This document shows positions 9,453-18,513 of a stretch of DNA of 64,000 nt, in pieces. The notes under the pieces were generated by a model. That model worked only from the letters and a program-made list of their open reading frames with translations, made no database searches and had not been told where the DNA came from. The translations under genes and the position numbers were made by a program. How positions within the stretch are numbered: position 1 is the first letter of the stretch; every line of letters begins with the position of its first letter. This stretch comes from AP-15 sp963724435 (GTDB taxonomy: Bacteria > Pseudomonadota > Alphaproteobacteria > ATCC43930 > CGMCC-115725), in assembly GCA_963724435.1 (NCBI GenBank), contig CAVRUN010000021.1, positions 114,730-178,729 of the forward strand, read 5' to 3'.

Positions 9453-10379
9453 TCACCGCACGATCAGCACGAGCTTGCCTTGCAGATGGCGGCTTTCGCT
9501 GACCCGGTGCGCCTCGGCGGCGTCGGCGAGCCTATAGCGGACGATGTTGGGGGACCACACCGCACCCTTGTCGTAAAGCTCGAGCATGCGTTCGAGATGG
9601 GCGCGGTCGCGGGCGACATTGGGGCGCAATACCTCGACGTCCTTGCGGCTCGGCTGAAAGCCCGCCGGGGCGGCGGCAATCCAGACCAGCCGGCCGCCCG
9701 GCTTTAGCACGTCGTATGATCGAACCTGTACTTCGCCGCCGACGGTGTCGAACACGACATCGACATTGCTGGCGACCTTAGTGAAATCCTCGGTGTTGTA
9801 GTCGATCGCGCGGTCGGCGCCGAGGCTCCGGACGTAGTCGTGGTTGCGCACGCTGGCCGTGGTGAGCACCGTGGCGCCGAGATATTTCGACAGCTGGATC
9901 GCAAAGCCGGCGACGCCACCGGCGCCGCCCTGGATCAGGATCGTCTCGCCCTTTTGCAATTTCGCGGTGTCCTCGATCGCCCACAACGCCGTCAGGCTGG
10001 TCAGGCCGAGCGCGGCTGCTTCGGCATGGCCGAGGCGATCCGGTTTTTTGGCGATAATCGCGGCCTTGATCGCGAGCTTTTCGGCATAGCAGCCCTCGAT
10101 CCCCTGATCGGTCACCCCGAATACTGCGTCGCCGATTTTAAAATCGGTTACTCCGGACCCGAGTGCAGAGACCACACCCGAAAAATCACGGCCGAGAATA
10201 TGGGGGAGCTTAAGATTGCTGTAGCCGCCGCTGCCCAGCCGCACCTTGTAATCGGCGGCGTTGACGCTTGCTGCGTGAATGTCGACGACGACCTCGCCGG
10301 GTCCCGCAACCGGGTCGGGCGCCTCGCCCAATTGCAGCATTTCGGGTCCGCCATGCCCCTTTAGCAGCACCGCCTTCAT
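9453..10379 (-). CDS. Zinc-independent NADP-dependent quinone/enone oxidoreductase (MDR family)
   Basis: Medium-chain dehydrogenase/reductase of the QOR type, 308 residues, reducing quinones or enones with NADPH. It shows the GroES-like N-terminal domain (VVDIHAASVNAADYKVRLGSG, LPHILGRDFSG), no catalytic zinc Cys/His set, and the Rossmann motif IQGGAGGVAGFAIQLSKYLGA in the middle, followed by SLGADRAIDY. The C-terminal LQGKLVLIVR is typical. It is divergent from the LLM flavin enzyme, with 215 bp between them in which I see no gene. Confidence 0.92.
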   Translation of the reverse strand: MKAVLLKGHGGPEMLQLGEAPDPVAGPGEVVVDIHAASVNAADYKVRLGSGGYSNLKLPHILGRDFSGVVSALGSGVTDFKIGDAVFGVTDQGIEGCYAEKLAIKAAIIAKKPDRLGHAEAAALGLTSLTALWAIEDTAKLQKGETILIQGGAGGVAGFAIQLSKYLGATVLTTASVRNHDYVRSLGADRAIDYNTEDFTKVASNVDVVFDTVGGEVQVRSYDVLKPGGRLVWIAAAPAGFQPSRKDVEVLRPNVARDRAHLERMLELYDKGAVWSPNIVRYRLADAAEAHRVSESRHLQGKLVLIVR

Positions 10380-10595
10380 TGCCCCCTCCCGGAAAATCGC
10401 CCGTGATCTGACCTAATCGTAGCGTGCCGAGGCGGCCGCCGCCAGCGGCATGGGCCCGCGGGATGGATCCAGCGCGAGGACGAGGCAGCTGGCCTTGCAC
10501 AGGTCAAAAATCGCGCACGTCCGGCGGAATTTGTGCCAGACTCCCATTGCCGCCACGGGTAACGCGCGGCAACGCCGGAGACGGGAGAAACGTGC

Positions 10596-11840
10596 ATGCA
10601 ATTAATGTATTTCACCGAGCAGCCGATGTCGGCCTATCCCGCCGAAGAGGGCCTGAAATTCGGGGCAACGGCGCTGATGTTCTCCAACAAATACTTCGAT
10701 CCGGTCGCCGGAACCCGGCTCTATAGCGAATACCTTGAGCATTACATCTATGCCGAGGAGATGGGCATCGACGGCTTTATGCTGAACGAGCATCACAATG
10801 CGCCGTTCTGCATGCAGGCAAAGTGCAATATTTTTGCGTCGATCCTCGCTGCGGTCACAAAAGAAGCAAAAATCATCTTGCTCGGCAACCCGCTGCCATT
10901 GGCCGAGAACCCGGTGCGGCTCGCCGAAGAATTGTCGATGATCGACATGATTTCGAAAGGGCGGCTGGTGTCGGGCTTTGTCCGCGGCGGCGGGCAGGAG
11001 CAGCTCGCAACTGGGGTCAGCCCGGCCTACAACCGGGAGCGCTTCCAAGAGGCGCACGATCTGGTCGTCGCAGCGTGGACACGCGAAGGCCCGTTCCGTT
11101 GGGAAGGCACGCATTACCAGCACCGCGTCGTCAATCCGTGGGCGGTGCCGTTGCAAAAACCCCACCCGCGGGTTTGGATACCCGGCGTGATCAGCCCCGA
11201 GACGATCGTCTGGGCGGCGCAGCGCGGCTATCCCTATGTCGCGCTTAACACCCCGATCGAGCGCACCAAGCAGATCTGGCAGATCTATGACAACGTGGCG
11301 GCCGAGGCAGGCTATACCCCGGGCCCGGACTATCATGGGATGCTAAAGCAGATCCACGTCGCCGAGACCGAGGAAAAGGCGCTCGCGAACGCGGCTCAAT
11401 TCCGCTGGATGCAAGGCGAATTTACCGGCCTTGCTCATCCCGTTTGGAGCACGCCGTCAGGCTATAGCAGCCCGGAAAATCGCCGCGCCTTTGTCGAGTT
11501 TGCCACCGGCCGGTCAAAGAACCCGCGCTATCGCCCCGAGCTCGAAAAACAGCTCGAGGATCTGATGATCATCGCTGGCACGCCAAAGCAGGTGATTGCC
11601 AAATTGCGCATCCTGCTTGAGGAGACGCGGCCCGGCATCCTCGGCATTTGGGGCAATGATGGCAACGTGTCGAACCAGGACGCCAGGACCTGCATCCGCC
11701 TATTGGGGCAGGAGGTGTTTCCGGCACTCCGCGAAATGGCGAGAGAATTCGACCTCAAGAGCCCGTTCGAAACCAACCAGCCGGTCAGTGTCGATTACAT
11801 GCCTGACCGCCGCGAGCCGGTGCGCGCCGCCGCCGAATAA
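10596..11840 (+). CDS. LLM-class flavin-dependent oxidoreductase (bacterial luciferase-like)
   Basis: FMN/F420-type luciferase-like monooxygenase, 414 residues. The TIM-barrel pattern is clear: FMLNEHHNAP near residue 65, then KIILLGNPLPLAENPVRLAEELSMIDMISKGRLVSGFVRGGGQEQ, and the later ETIVWAAQRGYPYVAL. The long form with the C-terminal DLMIIAGTPKQVIAKL is typical of group members acting on organic pollutants or sulfonates. The two-component reductase is not adjacent. An RBS-like GGAGACGGGAGAAA precedes ATG 10596. The substrate is unknown; neighbouring TauD-like and epoxide-hydrolase-like genes suggest a degradative setting. Confidence 0.93.
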   Translation: MQLMYFTEQPMSAYPAEEGLKFGATALMFSNKYFDPVAGTRLYSEYLEHYIYAEEMGIDGFMLNEHHNAPFCMQAKCNIFASILAAVTKEAKIILLGNPLPLAENPVRLAEELSMIDMISKGRLVSGFVRGGGQEQLATGVSPAYNRERFQEAHDLVVAAWTREGPFRWEGTHYQHRVVNPWAVPLQKPHPRVWIPGVISPETIVWAAQRGYPYVALNTPIERTKQIWQIYDNVAAEAGYTPGPDYHGMLKQIHVAETEEKALANAAQFRWMQGEFTGLAHPVWSTPSGYSSPENRRAFVEFATGRSKNPRYRPELEKQLEDLMIIAGTPKQVIAKLRILLEETRPGILGIWGNDGNVSNQDARTCIRLLGQEVFPALREMAREFDLKSPFETNQPVSVDYMPDRREPVRAAAE

Positions 11841-11898
11841 CGGGCCAGCGGCTGGGGGGCGAGGCTCGGCCGAGTACGCCCCCATCAACTCGTGACAA

Positions 11899-12885
11899 TC
11901 AGCTCGGGAGGCTGCGGAGGAATTCGATCATTGCGGCATTGACCTCCGCTGGACGCTCCTGCTGGGTCCAGTGCCCGCATCCCGGCAGCATGATCGTCCG
12001 CTGCAGTTGCGGCACGAAATGCCTGAGGTTGGCGATCAGCTGTTCCATGCCTCTGAACGCCATCACGAGATCGCGGTCGCCGGCAATGTAAAGCGCAGGG
12101 ACCGCGACTTTGGCTCCGGCGAATGGCGCCAATAGCTCCCAGTTGCGGTCGATGTTGCGGTAATAGTTGAGCCCGCCGCGAAACCCGGCGCGCCCGAACT
12201 CGGCTGCAAAGAAATCGACATCGGCTTCGCTGAGCCAAGCCGGCAGTATTGCCGGATTGACCAGCGCGCTCTGCCAGCGTGCGGCAAGGCCGCCTGCCCG
12301 CGGCACCATCCCGACTTCTTCTCGCGATGCTTGATAAGGGTTGTCGCCCGAATTCATGCACAGAATGCCGCGGATTGTCCGGCGGATGTCGCTCTCGAAC
12401 TCAGCCTCGGCGACACCCGGAGCCTGGAAGTACAGCTGATAAAACACTGCGTCGTCGGTCTGCGGCATGCCCGTGGTCGGCCGCACCGACCCGCGCGGCG
12501 TGAACGGCACACTGAGCCCAATGACGCCGCGAAAGCGATCGGGGCGCATTAGAGCGGCGTACCACGCCACAGGCGCACCCCAATCATGGCCGGCTATAAC
12601 CGCATGCTCCTCGCCGAGCGCGTCGAGCAGGCCGACAACGTCACCAACCAAATGCAGCAAGGTGTACTGGTCGATTGCTTCGGGGCGCTCGGGCTGCCCA
12701 TAGCCGCGCATGTCGCAGGCGACCGCGTGAAAGCCGGCCGCGGCGAGCGCCGGCAATTGATGGCGCCACGAATACCAGGATTCGGGAAAGCCATGGCACA
12801 ACAGCACCAGCGGGCCGCTGCCCTGTTCGGCGATGTGCAGGTTGATGCCGTTGGCAGCGACATTTCGGTGCGTCAGTTCGCTCAT
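11899..12885 (-). CDS. Alpha/beta hydrolase, epoxide-hydrolase-like
   Basis: Cytosolic alpha/beta hydrolase of 328 residues. The oxyanion motif HGFPES is at 31-36. The nucleophile elbow GHDWGAP places Asp101 as nucleophile, which marks epoxide hydrolases and dehalogenases rather than Ser esterases. The catalytic His falls in PGCGHWTQQERP near residue 305. The cap-domain sequence GGLNYYRNIDRNWELL supplies a YYRN tyrosine typical of epoxide hydrolases. Reads in the same direction as the TauD-like gene 37 bp upstream, so they may be cotranscribed. Confidence 0.92.
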   Translation of the reverse strand: MSELTHRNVAANGINLHIAEQGSGPLVLLCHGFPESWYSWRHQLPALAAAGFHAVACDMRGYGQPERPEAIDQYTLLHLVGDVVGLLDALGEEHAVIAGHDWGAPVAWYAALMRPDRFRGVIGLSVPFTPRGSVRPTTGMPQTDDAVFYQLYFQAPGVAEAEFESDIRRTIRGILCMNSGDNPYQASREEVGMVPRAGGLAARWQSALVNPAILPAWLSEADVDFFAAEFGRAGFRGGLNYYRNIDRNWELLAPFAGAKVAVPALYIAGDRDLVMAFRGMEQLIANLRHFVPQLQRTIMLPGCGHWTQQERPAEVNAAMIEFLRSLPS

Positions 12886-12922
12886 GTCAGATCTCGCGGC
12901 CTAGCGGCGGCATCGGCAACGC

Positions 12923-13759
12923 TCAGACCGGCCGCTCGCCCTTCAGCATCATCCGATAAAGGTAACGCCGCTCGTTCATGTCGTAATCGGGATTGGCTTT
13001 GTGAATGACGCTGCGGTTGTCCCAGATCACAAAGTCGCCGTAACGCCATTGATGGCGGTATTCGTATTTGGTTTGGATCGCGCGCTCCATCAGCTCGCTG
13101 ACGAGGTCGAGCGCGTCCGCGTCCTCCATGCCGATAATGGCCTCGATCCGCACCGGGTTTAAGTAAAGCGCCTTGCGGCCGTTTTCGGGATGGGTGCGGA
13201 CCAGCGGATGGATGCCGGGCGGCGGCACCTTGCGGGCACTGTCCTCGCTCAATGGGCGCAGTTCGCGCGGGCTGTATTTGCTGAGATAGACATGCACCGC
13301 CTTTAGCCCGTCGATCCGCTGCTTGGTCGCTGCGGGTAGATCGTCATACGCCTCGTGCATGTTGACGTATTGCGTATCACCGCCATGGCTTGGTAATGAC
13401 ACCGGGAACAGTATTGTCGCCTTGGGCGGGGTCGGGTGATTGGAGTGGTCGGTGTGAAAGGTCTCGCCCGAGATATAGCGCTTGCCCGGCACCGTCTGCT
13501 CGTTCGAGACGTAGTAGATTTGCGGATAGCCCGGCACGTGCATTTCACGCTTGTCGTGCTGAAACAGCTCGCCAAAGGCTTGTGCCGCGGCGCTAAATTG
13601 CGGCGGGGTGAATTGCTGGTCGCGGACCACCAGCACGTGATGGTCGGCAAAGGCGCGGTTTAATGCGGCGCGGGTTTCGCCGTCGACCCCTTGGTTCAGA
13701 TCGATGCCGCGCACTTCGGCGCCGGTGTGCGGGGTCAGCGGCGTGATTGTGTAATTCAT
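12923..13759 (-). CDS. TauD/TfdA-family Fe(II)/2-oxoglutarate dioxygenase
   Basis: Non-haem iron dioxygenase, 278 residues, cleaving or hydroxylating a sulfonate, aryloxy-acid or similar substrate with 2-oxoglutarate. The iron triad is visible: HTD at 102-104 and the distal His253 in DNRSVIHKANPDYD. The 2-oxoglutarate Arg lies in the following NERRYLYRM (264-265). The N-terminal TPLTPHTGAEVRGIDL and NRAFADHHVLVVRDQ are standard. Sits upstream of the epoxide-hydrolase-like gene on the same strand. Substrate not assignable; taurine is only one possibility. Confidence 0.93.
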   Translation of the reverse strand: MNYTITPLTPHTGAEVRGIDLNQGVDGETRAALNRAFADHHVLVVRDQQFTPPQFSAAAQAFGELFQHDKREMHVPGYPQIYYVSNEQTVPGKRYISGETFHTDHSNHPTPPKATILFPVSLPSHGGDTQYVNMHEAYDDLPAATKQRIDGLKAVHVYLSKYSPRELRPLSEDSARKVPPPGIHPLVRTHPENGRKALYLNPVRIEAIIGMEDADALDLVSELMERAIQTKYEYRHQWRYGDFVIWDNRSVIHKANPDYDMNERRYLYRMMLKGERPV

Positions 13760-13858
13760 TGGCTGGTTTCCTCCCGTTTCGGCTGATGCCCGTGCTGAAA
13801 TAAGGAGCTGCCGGGCATCGGCTGAGATTGTCCTCGGCCTAGCGACAATAAGGCCGGC

Positions 13859-14614
13859 TCAGCCGCGGCCGACAAACGGCATCTTGGTCGCCATGACCGT
13901 CAGGAATTGCACATTCGCCTCGGGGGTTACGGTCGCCATAAACACGATGGCGCGCGCGACGTTCCGCACGTCCATTGTCGGTTCCTCGATGACCGTGCCA
14001 TTCGCTTGCGGGACGCCGCGCTGCATGCGTTGGGTCATTTCAGTCAGCGCATTGCCGACATCGATCTGGCCGCAGGCAATGTCGTATTTGCGGCCATCGA
14101 GCGAAGTCGATTTGGTGAGACCGGTGATCGCGTGCTTGCACGAGGTGTAGGCGACCGAGTTCGGCCGCGGTACATGCGCCGAAATCGAGCCGTTATTGAT
14201 GATCCGGCCGCCCATCGGATTCTGGTCCTTCATGATCTTAAAGGCTTCCTGGGTGCATAGGAACGAGCCGGTCAAGATCGAGCCGACCACCGCCTGCCAG
14301 CGCTCGAACGGCAATTCCTCAATCGGGGCTGCGGCACCAAACCCGGCATTGTTGAACAGCACGTCGAGCCGGCCAAAGGTCTCTTTGGTCTTGGCGAACA
14401 AGGCACGCACGGAGTCGGGATTGCTGACATCGGTCGGCACACCGAGCGCCTTGCCCTGCATGCTCTGGACCTCGCCGACGACCGCCTGCAGCGGCTCCGG
14501 GCGGCGCCCGGCAACCACGACCGCAAATCCTTCCCTCGCCAGCGCCAACGCCGAAGCCTTGCCGATGCCGCTGCCCCCGCCGGTCACGAGCGCCACTTTG
14601 CCATTCGAATTCAT
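13859..14614 (-). CDS. Short-chain dehydrogenase/reductase (SDR)
   Basis: Classical SDR, 251 residues from ATG 14614, chosen because CAGGAG lies about 8 bp upstream; the longer ORF start at 14656 has no such site. Nucleotide motif TGGGSGIG near residue 12, NNAG in LFNNAGFG, active-site Ser in INNGSISAH, and YTSCK as the catalytic YxxxK. RRPEPL after beta-2 (VVAGRRPE) suggests NADP preference. The C-terminal part MDVRNVARAIVFMATVTPEANVQFLTVMATKMPFVGRG is typical of the subgroup that lacks the usual DGG ending. Confidence 0.93.
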   Translation of the reverse strand: MNSNGKVALVTGGGSGIGKASALALAREGFAVVVAGRRPEPLQAVVGEVQSMQGKALGVPTDVSNPDSVRALFAKTKETFGRLDVLFNNAGFGAAAPIEELPFERWQAVVGSILTGSFLCTQEAFKIMKDQNPMGGRIINNGSISAHVPRPNSVAYTSCKHAITGLTKSTSLDGRKYDIACGQIDVGNALTEMTQRMQRGVPQANGTVIEEPTMDVRNVARAIVFMATVTPEANVQFLTVMATKMPFVGRG

Positions 14615-14771
14615 GCTGCTGTTCTCCTGCTGCAGACCCGGGAATCCCCGACGCACGATATCAGCTTATCGCGCGTGCGCTCCAGCCGCTTGCAGGCGAA
14701 AGGGCGGCGTGCCCTTCAGGAACTCCGGATCGGAAGGCGGGATTGGCCCAGCACTTCTCGGCTGAGTTTGT

Positions 14772-15854
14772 TCAACCCGTGGATTTTGCGGTGTGAAATA
14801 CCCGTTGCGCTTCGGCGACGAGTTCTCCGACCAGTTGACCGGCAGGCAACTCCCGGATTAGCGAGGCCGCCTGTCCCGCCCAGACTGGTGCGAAATCGGC
14901 TCGCGCCGCCACGTCGGGCAATTGCCACAGGGGGCCGGCAAGGCTCCCTTGCAGCGGAAATTCAAGGGGCTCGGCGTCTGCCATCTCCGCGACGAAGCGG
15001 TTCCGCATCGCTCGTGCCGGGCGGCCGGTAAAGGCGCGCGTCACCACCGTCGCCTCATCAGTCGCAGTCCGTAATCGAGCGCGGTATTGCGGCGAGACGG
15101 TGGTTTCGGGACAACCCAAAAATGCCGTGCCAATTTGGACCCCACTCGCGCCTAGCGCGAAGGCTGCGGCGATCCCGCGTCCGTCTGCGATCCCGCCCGC
15201 GGCGATGACCGGGACGCGCACGGCATCGACGATTTGGGGCACCAGCGCGATCATGCCGACCATTCCGGCTGCTGGACCGCTGGTAAATGTGCCGCGATGC
15301 CCACCGGCTTCAAAACCCTGCGCTATGATCGCATCAGCGCCGCCGGCTTCGAGCGCGCGCGCCTCAGCTACCGTGGTCGCCGAGCTTAGAATGATGCAGC
15401 CTGCCGCCTTGATATGGCGCACCGCAGAGGCCTCTGGCAGCCCAAAATGAAAGCTGACGACAGGCGGTCGGACCTCCAGGACAAGGTCAAGCCGTTCCTG
15501 GTCGAAGCTTGGAAAAGGCTCTGTTGGCTCGGGTACCGGCCCGAGGCCAAACTCATCGAAATAACGCGCGAGCCTGGCTCGCATGCGCGCCGTCGCATCG
15601 GGTGTGGTATGCGGGCGGATGTGGACGAAGAAGTTCAGGTTGAACGGCCGATTGGTCGCCTCGCGCAAACTCGCGACTTGCTCGCGAACTACTCCCGGCG
15701 GCTGTCCGGCGCAACCGACCGAACCCAACGCGCCTGCATTGCACACCGCCGCCGCTAGAGCGGGCGGCGTAAAGCCGCTCATCGGCGCTTGGATGATTGG
15801 ATGAGCGATGCCTAGCAAATCGAGGAAGTCAGTGCGCGGCCACATAAAGATCAC
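14772..15854 (-). CDS. Nitronate monooxygenase / 2-nitropropane dioxygenase family (FMN)
   Basis: TIM-barrel FMN enzyme oxidising alkyl nitronates such as propionate 3-nitronate to the aldehyde and nitrite. The N-terminal GIAHPIIQAPMSGFTPPALAAAV and NAGALGSVGCAG, the FMN-phosphate region DAIIAQGFEAGGHRG with its catalytic His, and PVIAAGGIADGRGIAAAFALGASGVQIGTAFL are diagnostic. About 360 residues, normal length. The longest start is GTG 15854; an ATG at 15845 is the alternative. Isolated leftward gene. Confidence 0.93.
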   Translation of the reverse strand: MIFMWPRTDFLDLLGIAHPIIQAPMSGFTPPALAAAVCNAGALGSVGCAGQPPGVVREQVASLREATNRPFNLNFFVHIRPHTTPDATARMRARLARYFDEFGLGPVPEPTEPFPSFDQERLDLVLEVRPPVVSFHFGLPEASAVRHIKAAGCIILSSATTVAEARALEAGGADAIIAQGFEAGGHRGTFTSGPAAGMVGMIALVPQIVDAVRVPVIAAGGIADGRGIAAAFALGASGVQIGTAFLGCPETTVSPQYRARLRTATDEATVVTRAFTGRPARAMRNRFVAEMADAEPLEFPLQGSLAGPLWQLPDVAARADFAPVWAGQAASLIRELPAGQLVGELVAEAQRVFHTAKSTG

Positions 15855-15900
15855 CCCGTTTCGATCCGCTCCGTCCCGAGCAAAGCGCGCTCAACTCGTC

Positions 15901-15927
15901 CTCTCCCCTTGATTGGCGAGGGGAGAA
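15901..15927. terminator. Hairpin between BNR-protein and nitronate monooxygenase genes
   Basis: TCTCCCC (15902-15908) pairs with GGGGAGA (15920-15926) around a TTGATTGGCGA loop, 24 bp beyond the stop of the BNR-repeat gene. There is no clear T tract on the minus strand, so this is a possible weak terminator or another dispersed palindrome. Confidence 0.35.
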
Positions 15928-15949
15928 GGACGATGCCTGTCGGCCTGCC

Positions 15950-16924
15950 TTAGTTGGGGGTCCAGGCGAGGCTGCGGATTTCGGTAAACTCGCGCGGCAG
16001 CTTGCGCCACGAATCGCCGGCATTGCCGCTGGCGTAGAGTTCGCCGTAATGGCTGCAGGCGAGGATCAGCCCCGGGTCCTCTTCATGCGTCGCAAACGCC
16101 CAGATCGGCGAGTTGGGCGTGTCCGGCAAGGACAGCCGCTGCCAGCTCTTCCCCCCGTCTGTCGAGCGCTGGATCGCCCCGGTGGTGCCGGCCGCTCCGT
16201 CGCCAGTGGCGACAAACACCGTATTGGGGTCGTCGCTCTTTAACGCCAGGCCGCGGCAATAGGGCAGGGTGAAATGCTTACCAACCCCGAGTCCCTGCCA
16301 GCTCTCGCCCTTGTCGGTGCTGGCGAAGATTTCGCGCGGCGTGCTGGTCAGCACCGTCTTGCCGTCGCCCGCCGGGCGCACCGTCATGTCATGAATGTCG
16401 GGATCGTTGAGCCCGCCCGCGATCCGCGTCCAGGTTTCGCCGCCATCGAGGCTGCGGCGCACACCGTCGACCTCGACACCCGCCCAGATGATGCGGTGAT
16501 CGGAGGGATCGACAGTCAGCGCCGTAACCCGCGGCACGCCGACATTCGGGCAGTCCTCGACCATTTCGACCGGCAGCTGCCGCCATTCGCGCCCGCCATC
16601 CTTCGAGCGGAACAGGGCCGCCGGCCGAGTGCCGGCGAACATCGTGTCGGGATCGGCCGGATCGAACGCGATCTTCCACACATCCATCTTGTTCATCGGC
16701 GAGTCGAGGTGCTCGAAGCTCTTCCCGCCGTCGACGCTCTTGTAGATGCCGTCATCGGCGCCGGCAAACACGGTGCGCGGCTCCCGCGGATGCACGGCGA
16801 GGCCGTAGACCCGGCTTTCGTTGCCGATCCCGCGCCTGACCCGGCTCCAGCTGTCGCCGCCATCGGTGCTGGTCCACGCACCACTGCCGACGGTGCCGAC
16901 GCAGATCGTGATATTGCCGGTCAT
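15950..16924 (-). CDS. BNR/sortilin-type beta-propeller repeat protein
   Basis: About 324 residues made almost entirely of Asp-box (BNR) repeats of the kind S-x-D-G-G-x-x-W: STDGGDSWSR, SVDGGKSFEH, SKDGGREWRQ, SLDGGETWTR, STDKGESWQG, STDGGKSWQR. Such repeats build sialidase/VPS10-like propellers; no sialidase active-site residues are evident and no signal peptide is seen, so no enzymatic activity is claimed. Start ATG 16924 overlaps the stop of the VOC gene as ATGA, indicating translational coupling. A longer ORF start at 16984 lies inside the VOC gene and is rejected. Confidence 0.9.
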   Translation of the reverse strand: MTGNITICVGTVGSGAWTSTDGGDSWSRVRRGIGNESRVYGLAVHPREPRTVFAGADDGIYKSVDGGKSFEHLDSPMNKMDVWKIAFDPADPDTMFAGTRPAALFRSKDGGREWRQLPVEMVEDCPNVGVPRVTALTVDPSDHRIIWAGVEVDGVRRSLDGGETWTRIAGGLNDPDIHDMTVRPAGDGKTVLTSTPREIFASTDKGESWQGLGVGKHFTLPYCRGLALKSDDPNTVFVATGDGAAGTTGAIQRSTDGGKSWQRLSLPDTPNSPIWAFATHEEDPGLILACSHYGELYASGNAGDSWRKLPREFTEIRSLAWTPN

Positions 16925-17331
16925 GACCCGTTGTCCCACCCGGTATGGGAAATGTCGATCACGACGCCGTCGGGGCCGGCCCATTTCATCTCGAAATTGC
17001 GTTGGCTACCAGCCGCCATCTCCATGTCGAGGCCATCTTTTGCGGTCAGCTGCTGACCCGCGGCCTTTTCCAGCTTTTCGGCGGCCGCGTCGAGGTCCTC
17101 GACCTCAAAGCCGAAATGATGAATGCCGTCGAAATTCGCGCCATGCGCGCCGACATCGGCGTCTTTCTCGGTCTTGTAGTTGAGGATCGCGAGGTTGATG
17201 TAGCCGTCGGTCAAGAATACCGCACCGCGCGGGTTGCGGCGGATCTCGCGCATCCCGAACGCGTCCTTGTAAAACGCGGCGGTCTTGTCCGGATCCTTGG
17301 TTGTCAAAGCGATATGTCTGATTCTGGGCAT
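16921..17331 (-). CDS. VOC-family (glyoxalase/dioxygenase fold) protein
   Basis: Single vicinal-oxygen-chelate domain, about 136 residues from ATG 17331, chosen because GAGGAGGG lies about 8 bp upstream (the ORF start at 17364 is before that site). Key segments: IRHIALTTKDPDKTAAFYKDAFGM at the N-terminus, with a metal-ligand His, GIHHFGFEVEDLDAAAEKL in the middle, and KWAGPDGVVIDISHT at the end. The family binds a divalent metal for isomerase, lyase or dioxygenase chemistry. It heads a two-gene unit with the overlapping BNR-repeat gene. Confidence 0.9.
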   Translation of the reverse strand: MPRIRHIALTTKDPDKTAAFYKDAFGMREIRRNPRGAVFLTDGYINLAILNYKTEKDADVGAHGANFDGIHHFGFEVEDLDAAAEKLEKAAGQQLTAKDGLDMEMAAGSQRNFEMKWAGPDGVVIDISHTGWDNGS

Positions 17332-17499
17332 TGCCTTCCCTCCTCGTCCCGTCAGGTTAGCCAATCAGGCGCAAGAGCCACTGGTTTGGCCAAACTCCGG
17401 TAGCCTAATACGCGCCGCAGCGCCGCGCAAATCCGACGAAGAGGCTCGGGTAATCGGACTATCCGCCGGATAAACCGATGGCCAGCGGCTGCATGGATT

Positions 17500-18489
17500 T
17501 CAGCCGGTCCCGGCTCGGAAATAAGGGGTGAGATTGGCGCGGATACGGTCGAGGATCGGGATGCCGGGATCGGGAAAGTCGAAGCGCCGCCCGGTGATCG
17601 TCTCGAACACCTCGACGTAGAGATGCGCGGCTTCGGCGACGATTTCGCGTGGGATCGACGGGATCGGGTCGCGATAAGGATCGCAACGCGCCGTCACCCA
17701 CCGCCGGACAAAGTCCTTGTCGAGGCTCTCGGGCGACTCGCCGCGCTCGAACCGCGACTGATAGCTCTGGGCGAGCCAATAGCGGCTGCTGTCCGGTGTG
17801 TGGATCTCGTCGGCCAACACAATGGCGCCGTCGCTGCCAAAGCCGAACTCGTACTTGGTGTCGACCAGGATCAGCCCGTGCTGCAGCGCAATTTCGCGCC
17901 CGCGTGCGAAGAGCGCCAATGCCAGCCTGGAGACAGTCTCCCACTGGCCTGAAGTCAGCAGCTTGCGGGAGATAATGTCGTGGGCGCTCAACGGCTCGTC
18001 ATGGCCACCGTCGAATGCCTTGGTAGTCGGGGTGATGATCGTCGCCGGAAGCTTTTGGTTTTCCCGCAGGCCATCGGGAAATTGGATACCGTAAATCCGC
18101 CGCTGGCCGGATCGGTACATCGGCCAGATCGAGGTAGCTGTCGTACCGGTCAAATAATCGCGCACGACGATCTCGACCGGCATAATCGCCAGCCGCCGGC
18201 AGACCAGCACATTCGGGTCGGGATAGTCGATTACGTGGTTCGGGCAGATGTCGCGGGTTTCGTCGAACCAGAAGCGCGCGATCTGGGTCAGCGCTTGCCC
18301 CTTTAGCGGGATCGCGGTGATTATCCGGTCAAAGGCGCTCAGCCGGTCGGTGGCGATGATGACGCGACGGCCATCGGGCAAATCGTAATTGTCACGAACC
18401 TTGCCGCGATAATGATTTGGCAGCTCCGGGATCGTCGCGTCGGTCAGCGCTCGGTCGAGATATGCCCCAAGCGATGCCTTATCAGTCAT
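17500..18489 (-). CDS. purC: Phosphoribosylaminoimidazole-succinocarboxamide synthase (SAICAR synthase)
   Basis: Purine biosynthesis step: CAIR + Asp + ATP to SAICAR. About 329 residues, the longer PurC form. Diagnostic sequence: YRGKVRDNYDL near residue 27, IIATDRLSAFDRII, VICRR-like VLVCRRLAIMPVEIVVRDYLTGT, and LVDTKYEFGFGSDGAIVLADEIHTPDSSRYW. The last contains the family's DTK-EFG signature. Stand-alone gene on the minus strand, 24 bp from the Gly-rich protein stop in the same direction, so weak cotranscription with that gene is possible. Confidence 0.97.
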   Translation of the reverse strand: MTDKASLGAYLDRALTDATIPELPNHYRGKVRDNYDLPDGRRVIIATDRLSAFDRIITAIPLKGQALTQIARFWFDETRDICPNHVIDYPDPNVLVCRRLAIMPVEIVVRDYLTGTTATSIWPMYRSGQRRIYGIQFPDGLRENQKLPATIITPTTKAFDGGHDEPLSAHDIISRKLLTSGQWETVSRLALALFARGREIALQHGLILVDTKYEFGFGSDGAIVLADEIHTPDSSRYWLAQSYQSRFERGESPESLDKDFVRRWVTARCDPYRDPIPSIPREIVAEAAHLYVEVFETITGRRFDFPDPGIPILDRIRANLTPYFRAGTG

Positions 18490-18513
18490 CCGGCGATCCG
18501 ACCGCAGCCGGCG

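Noticed and set aside
15950..17056. Long plus-strand ORF (about 260 residues) across the BNR-repeat and VOC genes
   Set aside because: Antisense shadow of high-GC coding sequence; no domain, and the opposite strand has a clear repeat pattern.
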